In this document: positions 21,691 through 32,762 of the stretch, piece by piece
Layout: every line of letters starts with the position of its first letter
Position numbering within the stretch: position 1 is the first letter of the stretch
Source: Theocolax elegans
Taxonomy: Eukaryota > Arthropoda > Insecta > Hymenoptera > Cerocephalidae
NCBI GenBank assembly: GCA_026168455.1
Contig: CM047428.1
Coordinates: 19,372,759 to 19,436,758, forward strand
Length of the DNA stretch: 64,000 nucleotides
Reading direction: 5' to 3'
Made by a program: the position numbers and the translations under genes
Notes under the pieces: generated by a model
Seen by the model: the letters and a program-made list of their open reading frames with translations, nothing else
Told to the model about the DNA's origin: nothing
Database searches by the model: none

Positions 21691-22174
21691 TCCTTTAGAG
21701 GGCCGGGGTTTTGAAAAATTTGAAAATCGCATTTTTCTATAGGAATGTGGTCTAAGGTCCCTGAGTTAGAGCCAAACTAAGTTGCGATGTTGGTGAGTCA
21801 GGCCCCTTACGCCTAGAGGCGTATTCCGGTCCGGTACGGTAAGGCCAAATGTTGAAATTTTCAAAATTTCAGAAAAACGTTAAAATGCACAATTTATTTC
21901 ATTTTCAGCTGTATTTAGGTTTTATCTGGTCATTCTATATCAAGATTACTTGAAAAATATTACAAAGGGCGTATCAACCGGCGATATCTGAGTTTCTTTA
22001 TTCTTTACATTTGAAAACTACACAAATGCATTATAACACACAAAAAAAAATAAAAGTGAAAACCCACGGACCAGCGCATATACACTTTATGAATTGAGTT
22101 ATTTAAATGAAAAAAATTGAGTACGTATGAAAAAAGATGTTTACGCCTCTAGGCGTTTTCCGGCCCTCTAAAGG
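21691..22174. mobile_element. piggyBac-type MITE, 484 bp
   Basis: Flanked by TTAA on both sides (21687-21690 and 22175-22178). Ends are TCCTTTAGAGGGCCGG and CCGGCCCTCTAAAGG. Subterminal inverted words built on CGCCTAGAGGCG/CGCCTCTAGGCG lie inside. No transposase is encoded. It sits inside coding exon 1 of the OSGEPL1 pseudogene; the coding sequence is continuous on either side of the TTAA. Confidence 0.8.
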
Positions 22175-22876
22175 TTAAATTAATAAGTAATTATAGTACA
22201 AAACATAAAGCTCCCATTGTACTTGGTATAGAAATAAGTTGCGATGACACTGGCATATAGCAATTGTTGACAGTACTGGTAAAATATTGGGTAATGCAAT
22301 TAATTCCCAACTAATATATCATTTAGAGTAAGTGAATCTTTATTTCTTTGTTTAAATACGGACAAGCAGTAATAGATAATATTCGCAAACAGAGAAGGAG
22401 GAATAAATCCAATTGATGCATACAATTTGTATGTTGAAAATATTCAAAGAGTTTATGAAGAATGTCTTCAAATCAAAATCTGCGAATATGCAATTAAGCG
22501 ATGTACATGCGATTGCAGCAATAGTGCATCCTGGTTAAAGGTTAAAGTAGGGAAAGAACTTGCAATTAATTTTTATCAAATACTGTAAATAAACCATTTA
22601 TACCAATTCATCATATGCAAGCACATGCATTAACAGCAAGGATGATAGATGAAGTAATTTTTTCTCTTTTATTCTCAACTTATTTATATTTGCTCATAAA
22701 TAATTGAACCATTTTTGTTGACCTAGGTGGATTTTCCTTTTCTTGTATTATTAATCTCTGGAGGGCATTGTTTACTTGCTTTAGCTGAATCGGTAGACCA
22801 GTTTAACATTCTTGGCCAATCAAAAGATTATTCCTTTTTAAATTTTGACTCTAAATCGCTCGTGCATGTATTTATT

Positions 22877-23273
22877 TTACAAAGTATTATATGAATTTTA
22901 ATTGGTATTTACGAGCTAATTTGTATTGCTCAATATTTTTTCAAATATTGCACAAAACCCTCTTTATGAGCAACATACTTGCATATCGCTAAGTTTTAAA
23001 CGTTGCCAGAGGTATTAAAAATTAAAGCCAAGTGCAGGTAAGGCAACTGCCCGGTAAGCAGGAGACCGTCGGTTCGATCCCGACCTGGGGACGCTGATTT
23101 TTTTCTTTCTCGATCTTTCTTAATTAATTTTCTAATACCTCTGGCAACATTTTAAACTTAGCGATATGCAAGCAAGTTGCTAATAAAGAGGGTTTTGTGC
23201 AATATTCAAAAAAATACTGAGCAACACAAATTAGCTCGTAAATACCGATTAAAACTCATATAATACTTTGTAA
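22877..23273. repeat. Palindromic insertion with tRNA-like loop
   Basis: Arms of about 145 bp (22877-23026 and 23124-23273) start TTACAAAGTATTATATGA and end in its complement. The loop of about 100 bases holds the tRNA-like sequence. The insertion lies inside exon 3 of the OSGEPL1 pseudogene. Flanks AAAAGATTATT (left, about 22823) and AAAAGATAATT (right, about 23275) look like an old target duplication. If so, another 45 bp left of the arm belongs to the insertion. Confidence 0.85.
23020..23092 (+). tRNA. tRNA-Thr(GGT)-like pseudo-tRNA in palindrome loop
   Basis: D arm GCC...GGC (23027-23044), anticodon arm CTGC, loop CCGGTAA, GCAG (anticodon GGT at 23053-23055), T arm GTCGG, TTCGATC, CCGAC (23068-23084). 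A T7 Pol III-type terminator follows at 23098-23104. The 3' acceptor strand is CTGGGGA, but the 5' side is AT-rich and cannot pair, and position 33 is C rather than T. It is therefore a 5'-damaged tRNA or a SINE head, not a working tRNA. Confidence 0.5.
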
Positions 23274-23704
23274 TAAAAGATAATTCTATTGGTGAAAGTA
23301 TGGATAAAGTAATTATTTTTGTAATAAATTAAATATAGACACATTGAATAAGATATTATTTTGAGTTACATAAATGTATTATGTTTTAGGTAGCACAGAG
23401 ATTAAAGTTAATGAATATTTTAGAATATTCAAATGTTTGTGGTGGTAAAGCAATTAAATTAGCTGCAGTCAAAGTAGCAACTAATCCTTATCAATGTTCA
23501 TTTCGTCACCCTATGTCACAATATAGAAACTGTAATTTCAGTTTTTCTGGTATAAAGACCAAAGCTATACATTATATTATAGCACAAGAAAACGAATATA
23601 ATATCAGAGGGCCAGATATAATTCCAGATGTAAATAATTTATGTGGTGTTGTGGACGAAAGTATTTTTTATATTTCTTTTTTTTACGAAAGGGAAGATTT
23701 CTAA

Positions 23705-25159
23705 ATTTTAATAACTATAGATATTATTATAAGATTTATAAATGGAATATGATATGTGATTGTTCTAATTATTTAAAAAGGGCAATAAATTAATAACATA
23801 TGGTAAGTACATACACTGTCAATATGTGAATTTGATCTTACTAATTATACTTAATTATTCTATTTATATCTTATTTAAATTGAAATATCTTGTACATATG
23901 CGAAAGGTTAAAATTCCTATAATCAAAATAATAGTCACACTTTTAAATTAACATTTATACCGTATTATGCTGAATCGAAATAATAACCCCATTCTATTTG
24001 AGCTCGATACTGTAGGAGTACATATTTTGAAACAATGGTATTAAATCTTTCATTTTATAACGTATAAATACCATTTTCAAAGTAAAATCCTCTGTACATC
24101 TTTAATTATAATTAGTAATATATATATATATATATATATGTATATCAAAGGACGCGATAGCGCCCGACGCAAGTATGGGCGCGTAAGCCATATATACAGC
24201 TAACTCAGTCCTCATATTTTTCATTTCATAACCATTTATTATATACTATTTATTTTCATGAAATCTATGAAACATTACTTTGCCTATTTATTTATCTTCT
24301 GTTTACATCTAATTTTGTCCGAATTCATTCACGCATAATTAAGAAAAGTCGCGATAAAGAAATTGGATGTCGATTTCCGTTACTCGATTTTTGTCTTCTC
24401 CGTTTTTATATATATAGTCAACTCGAAACAAAAAGAGATAGCAATAGTATGGAAAATCCATAAGATAGAAAGAGATACAATGCTTCACAGCTGAATCGTC
24501 CGACACAAATAAAGAATAGACGAGTTATTTAAGTTAATCTGAATAGATACCTTAAATAATAATAAATAAATTAAAAGTTTGTGTTGATATGGTACACAAT
24601 ACTTGTCGATCCCATTTTGTTTTCAGTTCTTTCAATTGCAGAAATTTGTATAAAATTTTAAGCCACAATGTATAAGTGTTTAAAAAAAACACAAATTTAT
24701 GGCATGGTAAAAATACTTTGAAATAATACTTGCACCTTGCGTTGGATTGACATCTTACTTTTGAATTATACGTCTGATTTGAATTAAATAGCGTATTGCA
24801 TATGCATGTTTATATATCAAAGACTCATAAAATATTTTAAGTTTTCTTATTAAGTAAGATTTATAACATTTATATAACGACATTATATGTTTCTAATGAG
24901 GACTATATATGTCAACACAGCGATTGATTTTGAATTGCTTTTGCAGTGAAATGAAAGCACTAGTACTTGACAACAATTTTATGGTAAAATAAGTATATAC
25001 ACGTCCTAATTCCAAATTGGAAATACATTTTAGTTTAGATTTAAAACATTAGAATGCTTTATTTGACCAAATTATTTTACACCGATAACCTACTAAATAC
25101 CATCGATATAAGAGGATATTAGTAGGTCAAAAATAACTCGACTGAAATACTTAATCAAT
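23705..25159. other. AT-rich spacer
   Basis: Includes (TA)n at about 24118-24141 and a short GC hairpin (GCGCCC...GGGCGC, about 24160-24182). No remaining OSGEPL1 exon is seen. Parts from about 24550 onward contain words (TTGCAGAAA, GTATGGTAAAAATACTTG-like) shared with the spacer of the 35-52 kb satellite. Confidence 0.5.
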
Positions 25160-25608
25160 GGTGGTGCAAGTATTATTTTATTTAAAGAGCATAAAAAGAG
25201 AGAAATTACTTCTTATTAGTTATGCAGAAATTAATTTTGCACAAATGAATTATTATTATTCTATAAAATTGTATATCTACTGATGTAAGCACGGGAAGGA
25301 GACATTGTTTATTTAAAGAGAATAAAAAAAAGAAGTTTCCTTTTTATCAGTTTTGTGGAAATTAATTAAAACTATATTATAGAGTTTAAGCAAAATATAT
25401 AAAAGTTTAATTCAAAAAAATATAATGTACGGTATGGTAAAAATACTTGTCTATTATTTCGCTGTGATTTTAGTACTTTATTGCAGAAACTTTTTATGGA
25501 GTTTAAGCAAAATATATAATTTTAATTAAAATACAATCTATGGTATAGTAAAAAATACTTGTTGATAATTCCGCTTTGATATTGTACACTCAATCGTAAA
25601 AGCAAAAT
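25160..25608 (+). repeat. Dispersed repeat shared with 36430-36800
   Basis: Starting GTGCAAGTATTATTTTAT, this stretch closely matches 36433-36800, including ATGTAAGCACGGGAAGGA, runs of AATAAAAAAAAGAAGTTTCC and GAGTTTAAGCAAAATATATA. The second location is inside the satellite region, so the two belong to one repeat family. Confidence 0.8.
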
Positions 25609-25946
25609 AATTATAGCCGAATGCATAGAAAGTCTACCAGAACTATCCGAGTATATATATGATGTACAAGATCAATTAGCAGTATACAATTATGATTATA
25701 ACATTCACTTAATTTCTATCCCTTATAATAAAAATATAGGAAACTTATTAAAAAAATCGGAAGACCCCAATAATCTTTTAGATTCTTTATTAAAAGAAAA
25801 AAACAGCTACAACATATACACGGATGGTAGCAAAATTTCTAACAAAAAAAGTGTAGGTGCTGCGTGTTTGTCAAGCGAATTAAATATCAAATCATGTACA
25901 TCAATAAACAGCATAGCCTCTATCTTCACGGCAGAGTGTATAGCTA

Positions 25947-26098
25947 CACTGAGAAAAATTTTTAGTAAAAATTACAATACTGTCTAGTAAAAGAGTCACA
26001 GACTGCCAAAAATGAGAAAATAATTTTTCTCAATTTTGGCAGTCTGTGACTCTTCTACAAGACATTATTGTAATTTTTACTAAAAATTTTTCTCAGTG
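25947..26098. mobile_element. 152-bp palindromic Tc1/mariner-type MITE
   Basis: Ends CACTGAGAAAAATTTTT and complement, flanked by TA on both sides (25945-25946 and 26099-26100). Nearly the whole element is one hairpin. Removing it with one TA leaves the host RNase H frame continuous across the insertion point. Confidence 0.88.
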
Positions 26099-26185
26099 TA
26101 TTGATAATGCCATGGATATCGCGATTCGTTACGGATATAAAGATGTTCTCATACTGACTGATTGCTTGAGCGTTCTTCCATGTCT

Positions 26186-26186
<1 letters not shown>

Positions 26187-26243
<57 letters not shown>
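26187..26243. repeat. 57-base A homopolymer at the R1-clade LINE 3' boundary
   Basis: In element orientation (- strand) this is a T run directly after the 3' terminal hairpin, and it touches the left target duplication. A LINE tail would normally read as A in element sense. Confidence 0.9.
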
Positions 26244-26245
<2 letters not shown>

Positions 26246-27075
26246 GAGCTAGATCGATGCCTGACGCATCGATCATTGCCGCCGTACCTCGCCTCTGGCA
26301 GTACCGGCGGTCGTCCTTGTCACGTCTCTTTTGCTATCTACTTGTCTTCCTTATCTTAGACTGTGTCGGTTTCTGGACTACGGAACTTTCCAGAGTTCGC
26401 ATTTGTCTTTTCCTTTTCTTGCGATTCAACTCTTTCTATGTTCTCTCTTGTGCTTCGGTTTTATTTTTTATTTTTTATTCCTTTTTACTTTATTTATTCT
26501 TTCTACTTTTGGGGAACTAGGGACTAGGACTTTCTATTTTTGCAACTTCTTTCTTCTCTCTTCCTTCTCTTCCTACTCTATTCTTCTTTCTTCCTAATAT
26601 CTTCTCTCTTCCTCTTCTTTCTTCTTCTTCCCTACTTTGATTTCTCATTGTTTATCTACTTTTATAAAAGAAGGAGTTCCTACCTAGCGTCCGTTCATTC
26701 TCCCTAACTTTCATACCCTTTCATACTATCATTTCAAACTTCATCTTTCATCTCCATTCTTTCTACTTTCTCTCCATTGCCATTTTTCCTCTTTCATCGT
26801 CATTCATTCTCGTCAGTTATATTCTGTCTAATAGAAAGTGTTAGTTTACCTATTGTCGAGTATGATAATCTATCTTGATTACCTCTGTATCTATTTCCTT
26901 TCCTATTCCTCCATTTGTTAGTTACAATAGATTCTTTCTAACCTAGCCACTTTCATTCCCTTCTCACTTATGCTTTTCCTTTTTCTCTCTCTTTTTCTCT
27001 TGTCTATCTACTTTCTGGAATATTGTCTATCCCTAACCTACTCACTCATTCTCTTGCCTTAACTCTTCTGCTTCC
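26244..27075 (-). other. R1-clade LINE 3' UTR with two strong terminal hairpins
   Basis: Most of it is purine-rich in element sense. The last 80 bases are GC-rich and fold into two stems: GATCGATGC/GCATCGATC with a 5-base loop (26252-26274), and a longer stem built on GCCGCCGTAC/GTACCGGCGG (26279-26312). Structured 3' ends are known recognition sites for some LINE RTs. Confidence 0.7.
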
Positions 27076-30000
27076 TCAGTTTCCACTATGTCTACGACTA
27101 AATCTCTTTCTAGAATTTCCGTAGCATCCTTTGCCGAGTGAGATTTCTTTTGTCATCCTTGTCAGCCTCTCGGTCCCTTCCTTTGTTTCCAATAAGGCTT
27201 TTGTGTCTCTCATTCCTGCCTCTGTCTCCTGCATGTGTTTTAGTCTTATTTGTTCGTACTTCACGCATTTCCATATAACATGTTCCGGGGAGTCTGTCTC
27301 TCCGCAGCTACACAGGTCTGATTCTACAAAGTTAAATCGCATTCTGAAAGTTTGAAAACTTCCATGTCCACTAAGTATTTGCATTAGATACTTGCTCGGT
27401 TTAAGCCACGTCTTTTTCCTTCTTTCTTCCACGTTTGGCATTATCTCATATGTATGTCTGCCCTTTATAGAGTTATCCCACCTCGACTGCCACACTTTTC
27501 TCAATTCCTTGTCCAATTCACACCTTGCATTGTATTTTCTCTTCCATTCATTGCCTGGTAGAGGATTCTCCACCGTCTGGTATGTGTAGTCCATGTATTT
27601 AAATTCCTTGTTCTTCCTTATGTAATACATTCCTATTCTTTTTTCACATTCCAGATCTATCGGCAAGTGACCCGTTATCATTGTGATGGACTCAGACGAA
27701 GTGGTTCTATATGCTCCCGTTGTCTTCATTAGAGCGAATCTTTGTGACATTATGAGCTTTTTCTTTTGGACATTATTTGCGAGTTTAAACCATCCTGCTG
27801 CTGCGTACGTTATAATTGGTATGTATACCCCTTTGTATATTATTTCCAGAGAACGATAGCCCAGGCCCCACTCATCTCTAGCTAATCTCGCTAACCTTTG
27901 GAAAATTCCTCTGGTTTTCATTGAGATTTCCGTGACATGATGCTGCACACTTAAGCCTTTGCCAAATGAAACTCCCAGATATTTTACTGGTTCCTGTCTT
28001 TTAATTCTCTTGCCATTTATTTTAATTACTGGGTAACATTTTTCATGGAATGTTCCCTTGGCTAAGAGCATGCCACATTTATCCGGTGCATGTTTCATTT
28101 TGACCTTTTTGCTCCATCTCTCTATCATGTCAATTGCAGCTTGTCCTCTTATTTCTAGTTCTCTCCTGGAGTCTCCTTCTACTATCACTGCCTGGTCATC
28201 AGCATAGGCTATCGTCTCATGTCCTGCTCTTTCTAATGCGTGAAGTTTTTCGTCGAACACTGCATTCCATAGGATCGCCCCCAGTAGTGAGCCCTGGGAA
28301 CAACCTTTTGTCACATCTTTACTCGCAGAGTTGCCACCTTCGGAAATAATTACTTTCCTATTACAGAGGTGATCCCTAATTATTTCATACAGTCTCCAGG
28401 GGCATCTCATGTGTCTTAGCTTTTCCAGTACTCCTGGCCACCATACGTTATCAAATGCTCCCTTAATGTCAAGAAACATTATGATGACGTACTTCTTGTT
28501 GGATTGTTTCACTTTATTAACTACATAGACTATCGCATCTTCTGTGGATCTATTCTTCCTGAAGCCGTATTGTTTATCTGAAAGACTGGGTTCCACTACT
28601 TTTCCAGTTTTCTGATTATCAGTCCTTCCAGTATTTTGCCTAATATAGATAAAAGGCATATTGGTCTATACGAGCTTTGGAGACTTGGATCTTTATCGAT
28701 TCCTTTTTTAATAGTAATCACCTTCCCAACTTTCCACATGTTCGGAAAGATGCCATACTTTAAACAGCTATTGTATAACTTTAACAGATCTTCGCCGACT
28801 ACCTCTAGAGCACTTTTAATTATTGTCAGATCGAAACAGTCTGTTCCTGGAGCTTTACCTGGTTTCATTTTCTTTACCACTTGTACCATCTCTGTTATTG
28901 TAAACTCCTCCGTTTCTCTGTATTCGTCTGTATATCTGTTGTTCTGCAGCCTTATATTCGCTTGCTCTTGTGTCTCTGAGTATATTTCATCGTCGGGGAA
29001 CAGTCGGTCTAGTATCTGTTTTGCTGTTTCTTCCCAAGTCATCGTGTATCCACTATCTGTTAGAATGTTACTTGCGATGTCTCTAATCCTTGCCTTTTTG
29101 GCGGCCAGTTTGTACGGTAAGCTCCATGGATTGTCATTGCCTTGTCTAGTTACGAACTCTTGCCATTTATGGGTCTTTGTCGAGTCAATTTGCCTTGTGT
29201 ACTGTCTCTTGGCCGACTTATACACCCTTTTCTTATATTCTCTTTGTTCTGGGTTTCTTTCTTTTTGAAATTGCCGTCTCAGTTTGTTCGTGTATTTTTT
29301 GACCTGAGTCAGTTCTTCGTTCTACCATGGGACTTTCCTAATTGATTTATTCTTTGTTGGTATGGCTTTGTCACATGCCATCCTTATGCCTTTGGTTATG
29401 TTTCTCAGGCCGGCGATCGTTGAGCCTGTATCGTGATAGTTCGGAATTGGTTTCCAGTTTTCTCTTAGAGTGTGTACAAATAAACCCCAATTAGCCTTGC
29501 TAATCATGTAACGCCTCATATTTTCGCTGTTTCTGTATCTCCCGCTTACAGCCATTTCTCCTATTTCGAACGTTATAGTCCTATGATCGCTGGAAGTACA
29601 GTTCTTTTGAACTTTCCAGTTATGTATTCTCTCGATCATATTAGGTGAGGCTATTGTTACATCTACGTGTCCTTCTCCGACTTCACTTGCGACCGTTGCT
29701 ATGCTATTAGGGTCATTTATCACACACAAATTATTCTGGATAATGAACTCTTCTAGCTTTTCTCCTTTTGCGTCTGTGTCTACTGGACCCCATAAGGCTG
29801 ATCGGGCATTAGAATCGATACCAATAATAAAGTTCTTTCCTTCCAGTGCATTAATAATTGTTTGCAGCGTGTTAAGATGCACTTCGATATCATCCTTTAG
29901 TTGGAAGTATCCACTTATAAGATATACCTTATATGGTATCGAGACTTCTGCAACCGCAAAGTGTGTCATGCAGAGATTTGATATTTGCAAAACTACTGCG

Positions 30001-30239
30001 TTCGGGTATGTTATTGCTATAGCAGCCCATGTGTTTTCCTTTCCAGAGACAATTCTTATTCCCATTCCGTAATCCATCACTTTATTCGATCTTGTATACG
30101 GCTCTTGTAACATTAAAGCTTGTATGCCATTTTCATACGCTTTTTGCCTGATTTCGGGTACTACCCTTCTCGATCGCCTGGCATTAAGTTGAGCTACAAA
30201 TAACCTGTTCTTATTCTCCGTAATCCGTGTTATTGACAA
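27076..30239 (-). pseudogene. R1-clade ORF2: AP endonuclease plus reverse transcriptase, one stop and one frameshift
   Basis: The endonuclease opens at about 30248 after a TAG and has no early ATG. Its residues include LQEPYT (E46), GIDSNAR (D142, N144), GHVDVT (D193) and SSDHR (D218, H219). A TAG at about 29322, following KVPW, interrupts the frame, which then continues to about 28600. There a single-frame shift moves reading into 28659-27076. RT motifs are FLDIKGAFD, KGCSQGSLLG and YADD (residues 152-155 of the last segment). The C-terminus carries a CSCG...H...C knuckle. With only two lesions the copy is recent but dead. In active elements this protein nicks the target and primes cDNA on it. 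Confidence 0.9.
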
Positions 30240-31497
30240 GTCTCTCTAATGCCTTGACATAGCATGGGCATTTTGTGTCTAGGACGTTGTGTTCAGACTT
30301 TTTCTTGGCCTTTACACAGTTAATACACTTTTTCTGACTATTTTTATTCGGGCATTTATCAAAGGAGTGACCTTTTTCAGCGCAATGAGAACAGTACACC
30401 TCATTATGGCATACCTTGCTGATGTGTCCGTAACCCTGGCACTTATAGCACCTGGAGACTAGCACGAAGTCCTGCACTTTACAAGATTGGTAGTCTACGA
30501 ATATTCTCCTCTTTTCTAACAACCTACTTCTCATTTCAGGTGTCACCTCTACTACCCAGTTCGTCCTAGTTCCCTCTTTCTTCCCGGTTTTAAATTTCGG
30601 GATTATCTGCCTTTTGGCCTCGTCTTGTGTGCATGGGTTCTGTTCAGCTATAATTTCGACTATTTCTTTCTCATTTATGTTCTTAGGTAAGTCATAAATG
30701 ATCAACCTCGGTCTCTGTTTTGTTGGTTTCGTCATTTCGAAATTTGCCCTTAGTTCTTTCTTGTTGAGAATCTTTTGCAGAGATTCTTCATTTTCCGTTT
30801 CTATCAGCAAGCCCTTATTAATTGTACGTAGGCTTCTGATCTGCACTTTCTCTACTCTCGGCCTGAAGTCCGCCTGAAATTTCTGTTTCATCTCTTCTTA
30901 TGTCTTAAAAGATTCAGCGATTTTCGGTCTTATCACTAGTTTGTGATTTTTCGGGTTCTTAATATTTACTTGTTTTGCCGTTTCTTTCGGCGCGACAAGT
31001 CTTTTAGCGACCCCTGCGTACGACTCTTGTTTGCTTTTCTCTCTTTCATTTATTGCTTTTATCTGCCCTTCCAGATACGCACTTTTCGCTATTAAGGTTG
31101 ACATAATAGCGTGAATGTTGTGGAGAGCCGTATGCGCTCTCTCGCTGTCTTTTTTGACGATATATTTCTTTATCGTCTCTATTTGCTGCATTACATACAT
31201 TGGTGTTTCCAATATATGACTTTCCTTCTTACATTCAGGACGGACCTCAGTTTCTGTTTCAATTTCCGATTCCGAAGAGGAGCTCGAACTGTTCTCGGCC
31301 TTTTTGCTAGTCCCTGGCCTGTATCTCTTTTGGTCCTTCGACTTCCCCTCCGAGGAAGACGACAGGCCACGCTTACCCGTTTTCTTGTGAGTACTTTTTT
31401 CTTTTACTGTTGTTGCGGCTGCTGTGGTTTCTGTGGGGTTGGGAACCCCTATATTTTTTGGTCTGTGCACCATTGAGTGTTTATTTATTTTGCTCAT
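30211..31497 (-). pseudogene. R1-clade ORF1 (gag-like) with three zinc knuckles, one premature stop
   Basis: Starts at ATG 31497 (MSKINKHSM). The first 199 codons are Ser/Lys/Glu-rich with a basic, probably nuclear-targeting stretch. A TAA at 30898 interrupts the frame, which resumes in phase at 30891. The second part holds C148-x2-C-x4-H-x4-C161, C167-x2-C-x4-H-x4-C180 and C189-x2-C192-x8-H201-x6-C208, the triple-knuckle pattern of R1/Jockey gag proteins. It ends at 30211, overlapping the ORF2 frame by some 30 bases, so ORF2 expression probably needed frameshifting or reinitiation. Confidence 0.88.
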
Positions 31498-32097
31498 TTT
31501 TCATATTATATTAGTGTTCTCTTTGTGCATCCTCTAGATTACACGACGCAGTAGTCTCTAGCAAGTTATTCGGTGATCACCCATTAGCAGTTGTCGTTTT
31601 GACGGGTTTGACCGTGAGCCTTAAACGTATCGTGGCTTCGTCAAATACAATTTAAACCTCCGAGTGCTGCTTCCCTTCCAGGTGCCACCTGGAGCAACCT
31701 CAGCAAGTTTAATTTTTACACACGCTGCTACAGGGCAGCCCGACTAACTGGCGAAGAAAGCCCGGGCCCTGGTACTATCGTGCGGTCCGGGAGTGCACGA
31801 TCGGCGATCCGAACGCCGACCTCCCGGTTTATATGATGTACCCTCTTTGCATCCAGGTATTCATAGTACTTCCCGTCGGGCTATGGGTTTTCACTGCCTC
31901 CCTTGCTTGGCGCACTGCCTTCTCGTGTCGCAGATACGTTTACCCTGAGTTTGCGTCTTAGCACCAGCCGGCCACCTCTCCAACCGACCAATGCCCATTG
32001 CTGCGATTTAGCCTACCGAGACGCTGAAGCCTACGCTGTCAGCCATCGGCGATTCCCCCTCTGGCGGCGTGGACGCACGCAGTTGGTTTTCCAGAGG
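31498..32097 (-). other. R1-clade LINE 5' UTR
   Basis: GC-rich leader between the 5' target duplication and ORF1. Internal promoters are usual in this region of LINEs, but I cannot point to a specific element. Short + strand frames here are antisense by-products. Confidence 0.7.
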
Positions 32098-32762
32098 CTT
32101 CAATGTCTTAATTCAAAAATTGATTCCGCTCCACTAAACCCTTACATCTTATCAATAAAACAAAAATATAATACATTTTTAAAATAAATAAAAACACCGC
32201 AATAAAATTTATATGGATACCATCGCATACAGGAATCAGACAGAATGAAAGAGCAGATGAGCTGGCAAAAGAGGCCACAAATAATAGGTATAATGATTGT
32301 AACAAAGTTCCTTTCTCTCATATCAACGAAAATTTACGAAAAAATACTTATCGTAATACGTTTAATACTATCAAAAACGAAGCAAAAAAGAAAGGAGCTT
32401 TGCCTTTTAAGCTGTATTTCAACGAAAAAACAAAACCATGGTTTGCGACAATAAACCTAATCAGAGAAATTACGGTAATGATAAACAGAGCTAGATCAAA
32501 TCACTATCAGTTAGCGGAATCGCTTGCGAAAATAAATGTAGTAAACTCCGCAATTTGTCGATGCGGCAAATATGAGGAATATATCAATCATGTCTTGTGG
32601 CAATGCTCTCTATATGATAACCAAAGAAAAAAATTAATAGTAAATCTTAAAAAACTGCGTTTATATTTGCCCCTCAATATTGAAATGCTAATAAAAAAAC
32701 CTCATATAATAGCGTGTAAGAATGTACATTTATACCTGAAACAATGCAAATTAAAAATTTAA

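Larger units (their letters stand above)
21627..23704 (+). pseudogene. OSGEPL1: OSGEPL1 (Qri7/TsaD family) unprocessed pseudogene
   Basis: Family role: mitochondrial tRNA N6-threonylcarbamoyladenosine (t6A37) synthesis. Exons inferred: 21627-21690 plus 22175-22327 (R/S/N-rich presequence, then APIVLGIEISCDDTG); 22393-22653 (EGGINPIDAYNLYVENIQRV, later the metal-binding HHMQAH); 22737 onward (FPFLVLLISGGHCLLAL), resuming about 23275-23308 (SIGESMDK); 23390 onward (VAQRLKLM, GGKAIKLAA, CNFSFSGIKT). Introns of 65, 83 and 81 bp keep GT-AG ends, so the copy arose by DNA duplication or is the decayed locus itself. It is broken by at least three frameshifts in exon 2, a MITE in exon 1 and a palindromic insertion in exon 3. 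The C-terminal part is missing after about 23660. Confidence 0.88.
26244..32097 (-). mobile_element. R1-clade LINE, essentially full length
   Basis: On the - strand: 5' UTR (32097-31498), ORF1 with three zinc knuckles, ORF2 with AP endonuclease and RT, 3' UTR (27075-26244). It is inserted in the RNase H of the I-type LINE. Flanks CTTC(C/A)ATGTCT(C/T)AA at 26175-26188 and 32098-32111 form a 14-bp duplication with two mismatches; 14 bp is the size known for R1. Few lesions are present. Confidence 0.88.
25609..32762 (+). pseudogene. I-type LINE ORF2 C-terminus (RNase H and zinc knuckle), interrupted twice
   Basis: Pieces: 25609-25944, 26101-26186 and about 32102-32762. The first two give a ribonuclease H domain: YTDGSK (D at about 25823), AEC(I) at 25933-25941 and LTDCLSVL (about 26155). 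The third supplies the last motif (SHTGIRQNERADELA) and a C-terminal knuckle of the CxCG...H...C type within an open stretch at 32400-32762. An RNase H after RT marks I-type LINEs. RT and upstream domains are missing. A 152-bp MITE and an R1-clade LINE sit inside the RNase H; piece 3 also carries frameshifts. A poly(A)-rich tail follows at 32788-32840. Confidence 0.8.

Noticed and set aside
24115..24185. GC hairpin next to (TA)n as a small RNA gene
   Set aside because: Only a 6-bp stem; no box elements or conserved loop.
26055..26359. Poly-Lys and poly-Phe frames
   Set aside because: Products of the 57-base A run at the LINE boundary.
26257..27589. Several + strand hydrophobic frames
   Set aside because: Antisense to the R1-clade LINE 3' UTR and ORF2; pyrimidine-rich strand gives Leu/Phe/Ser runs.
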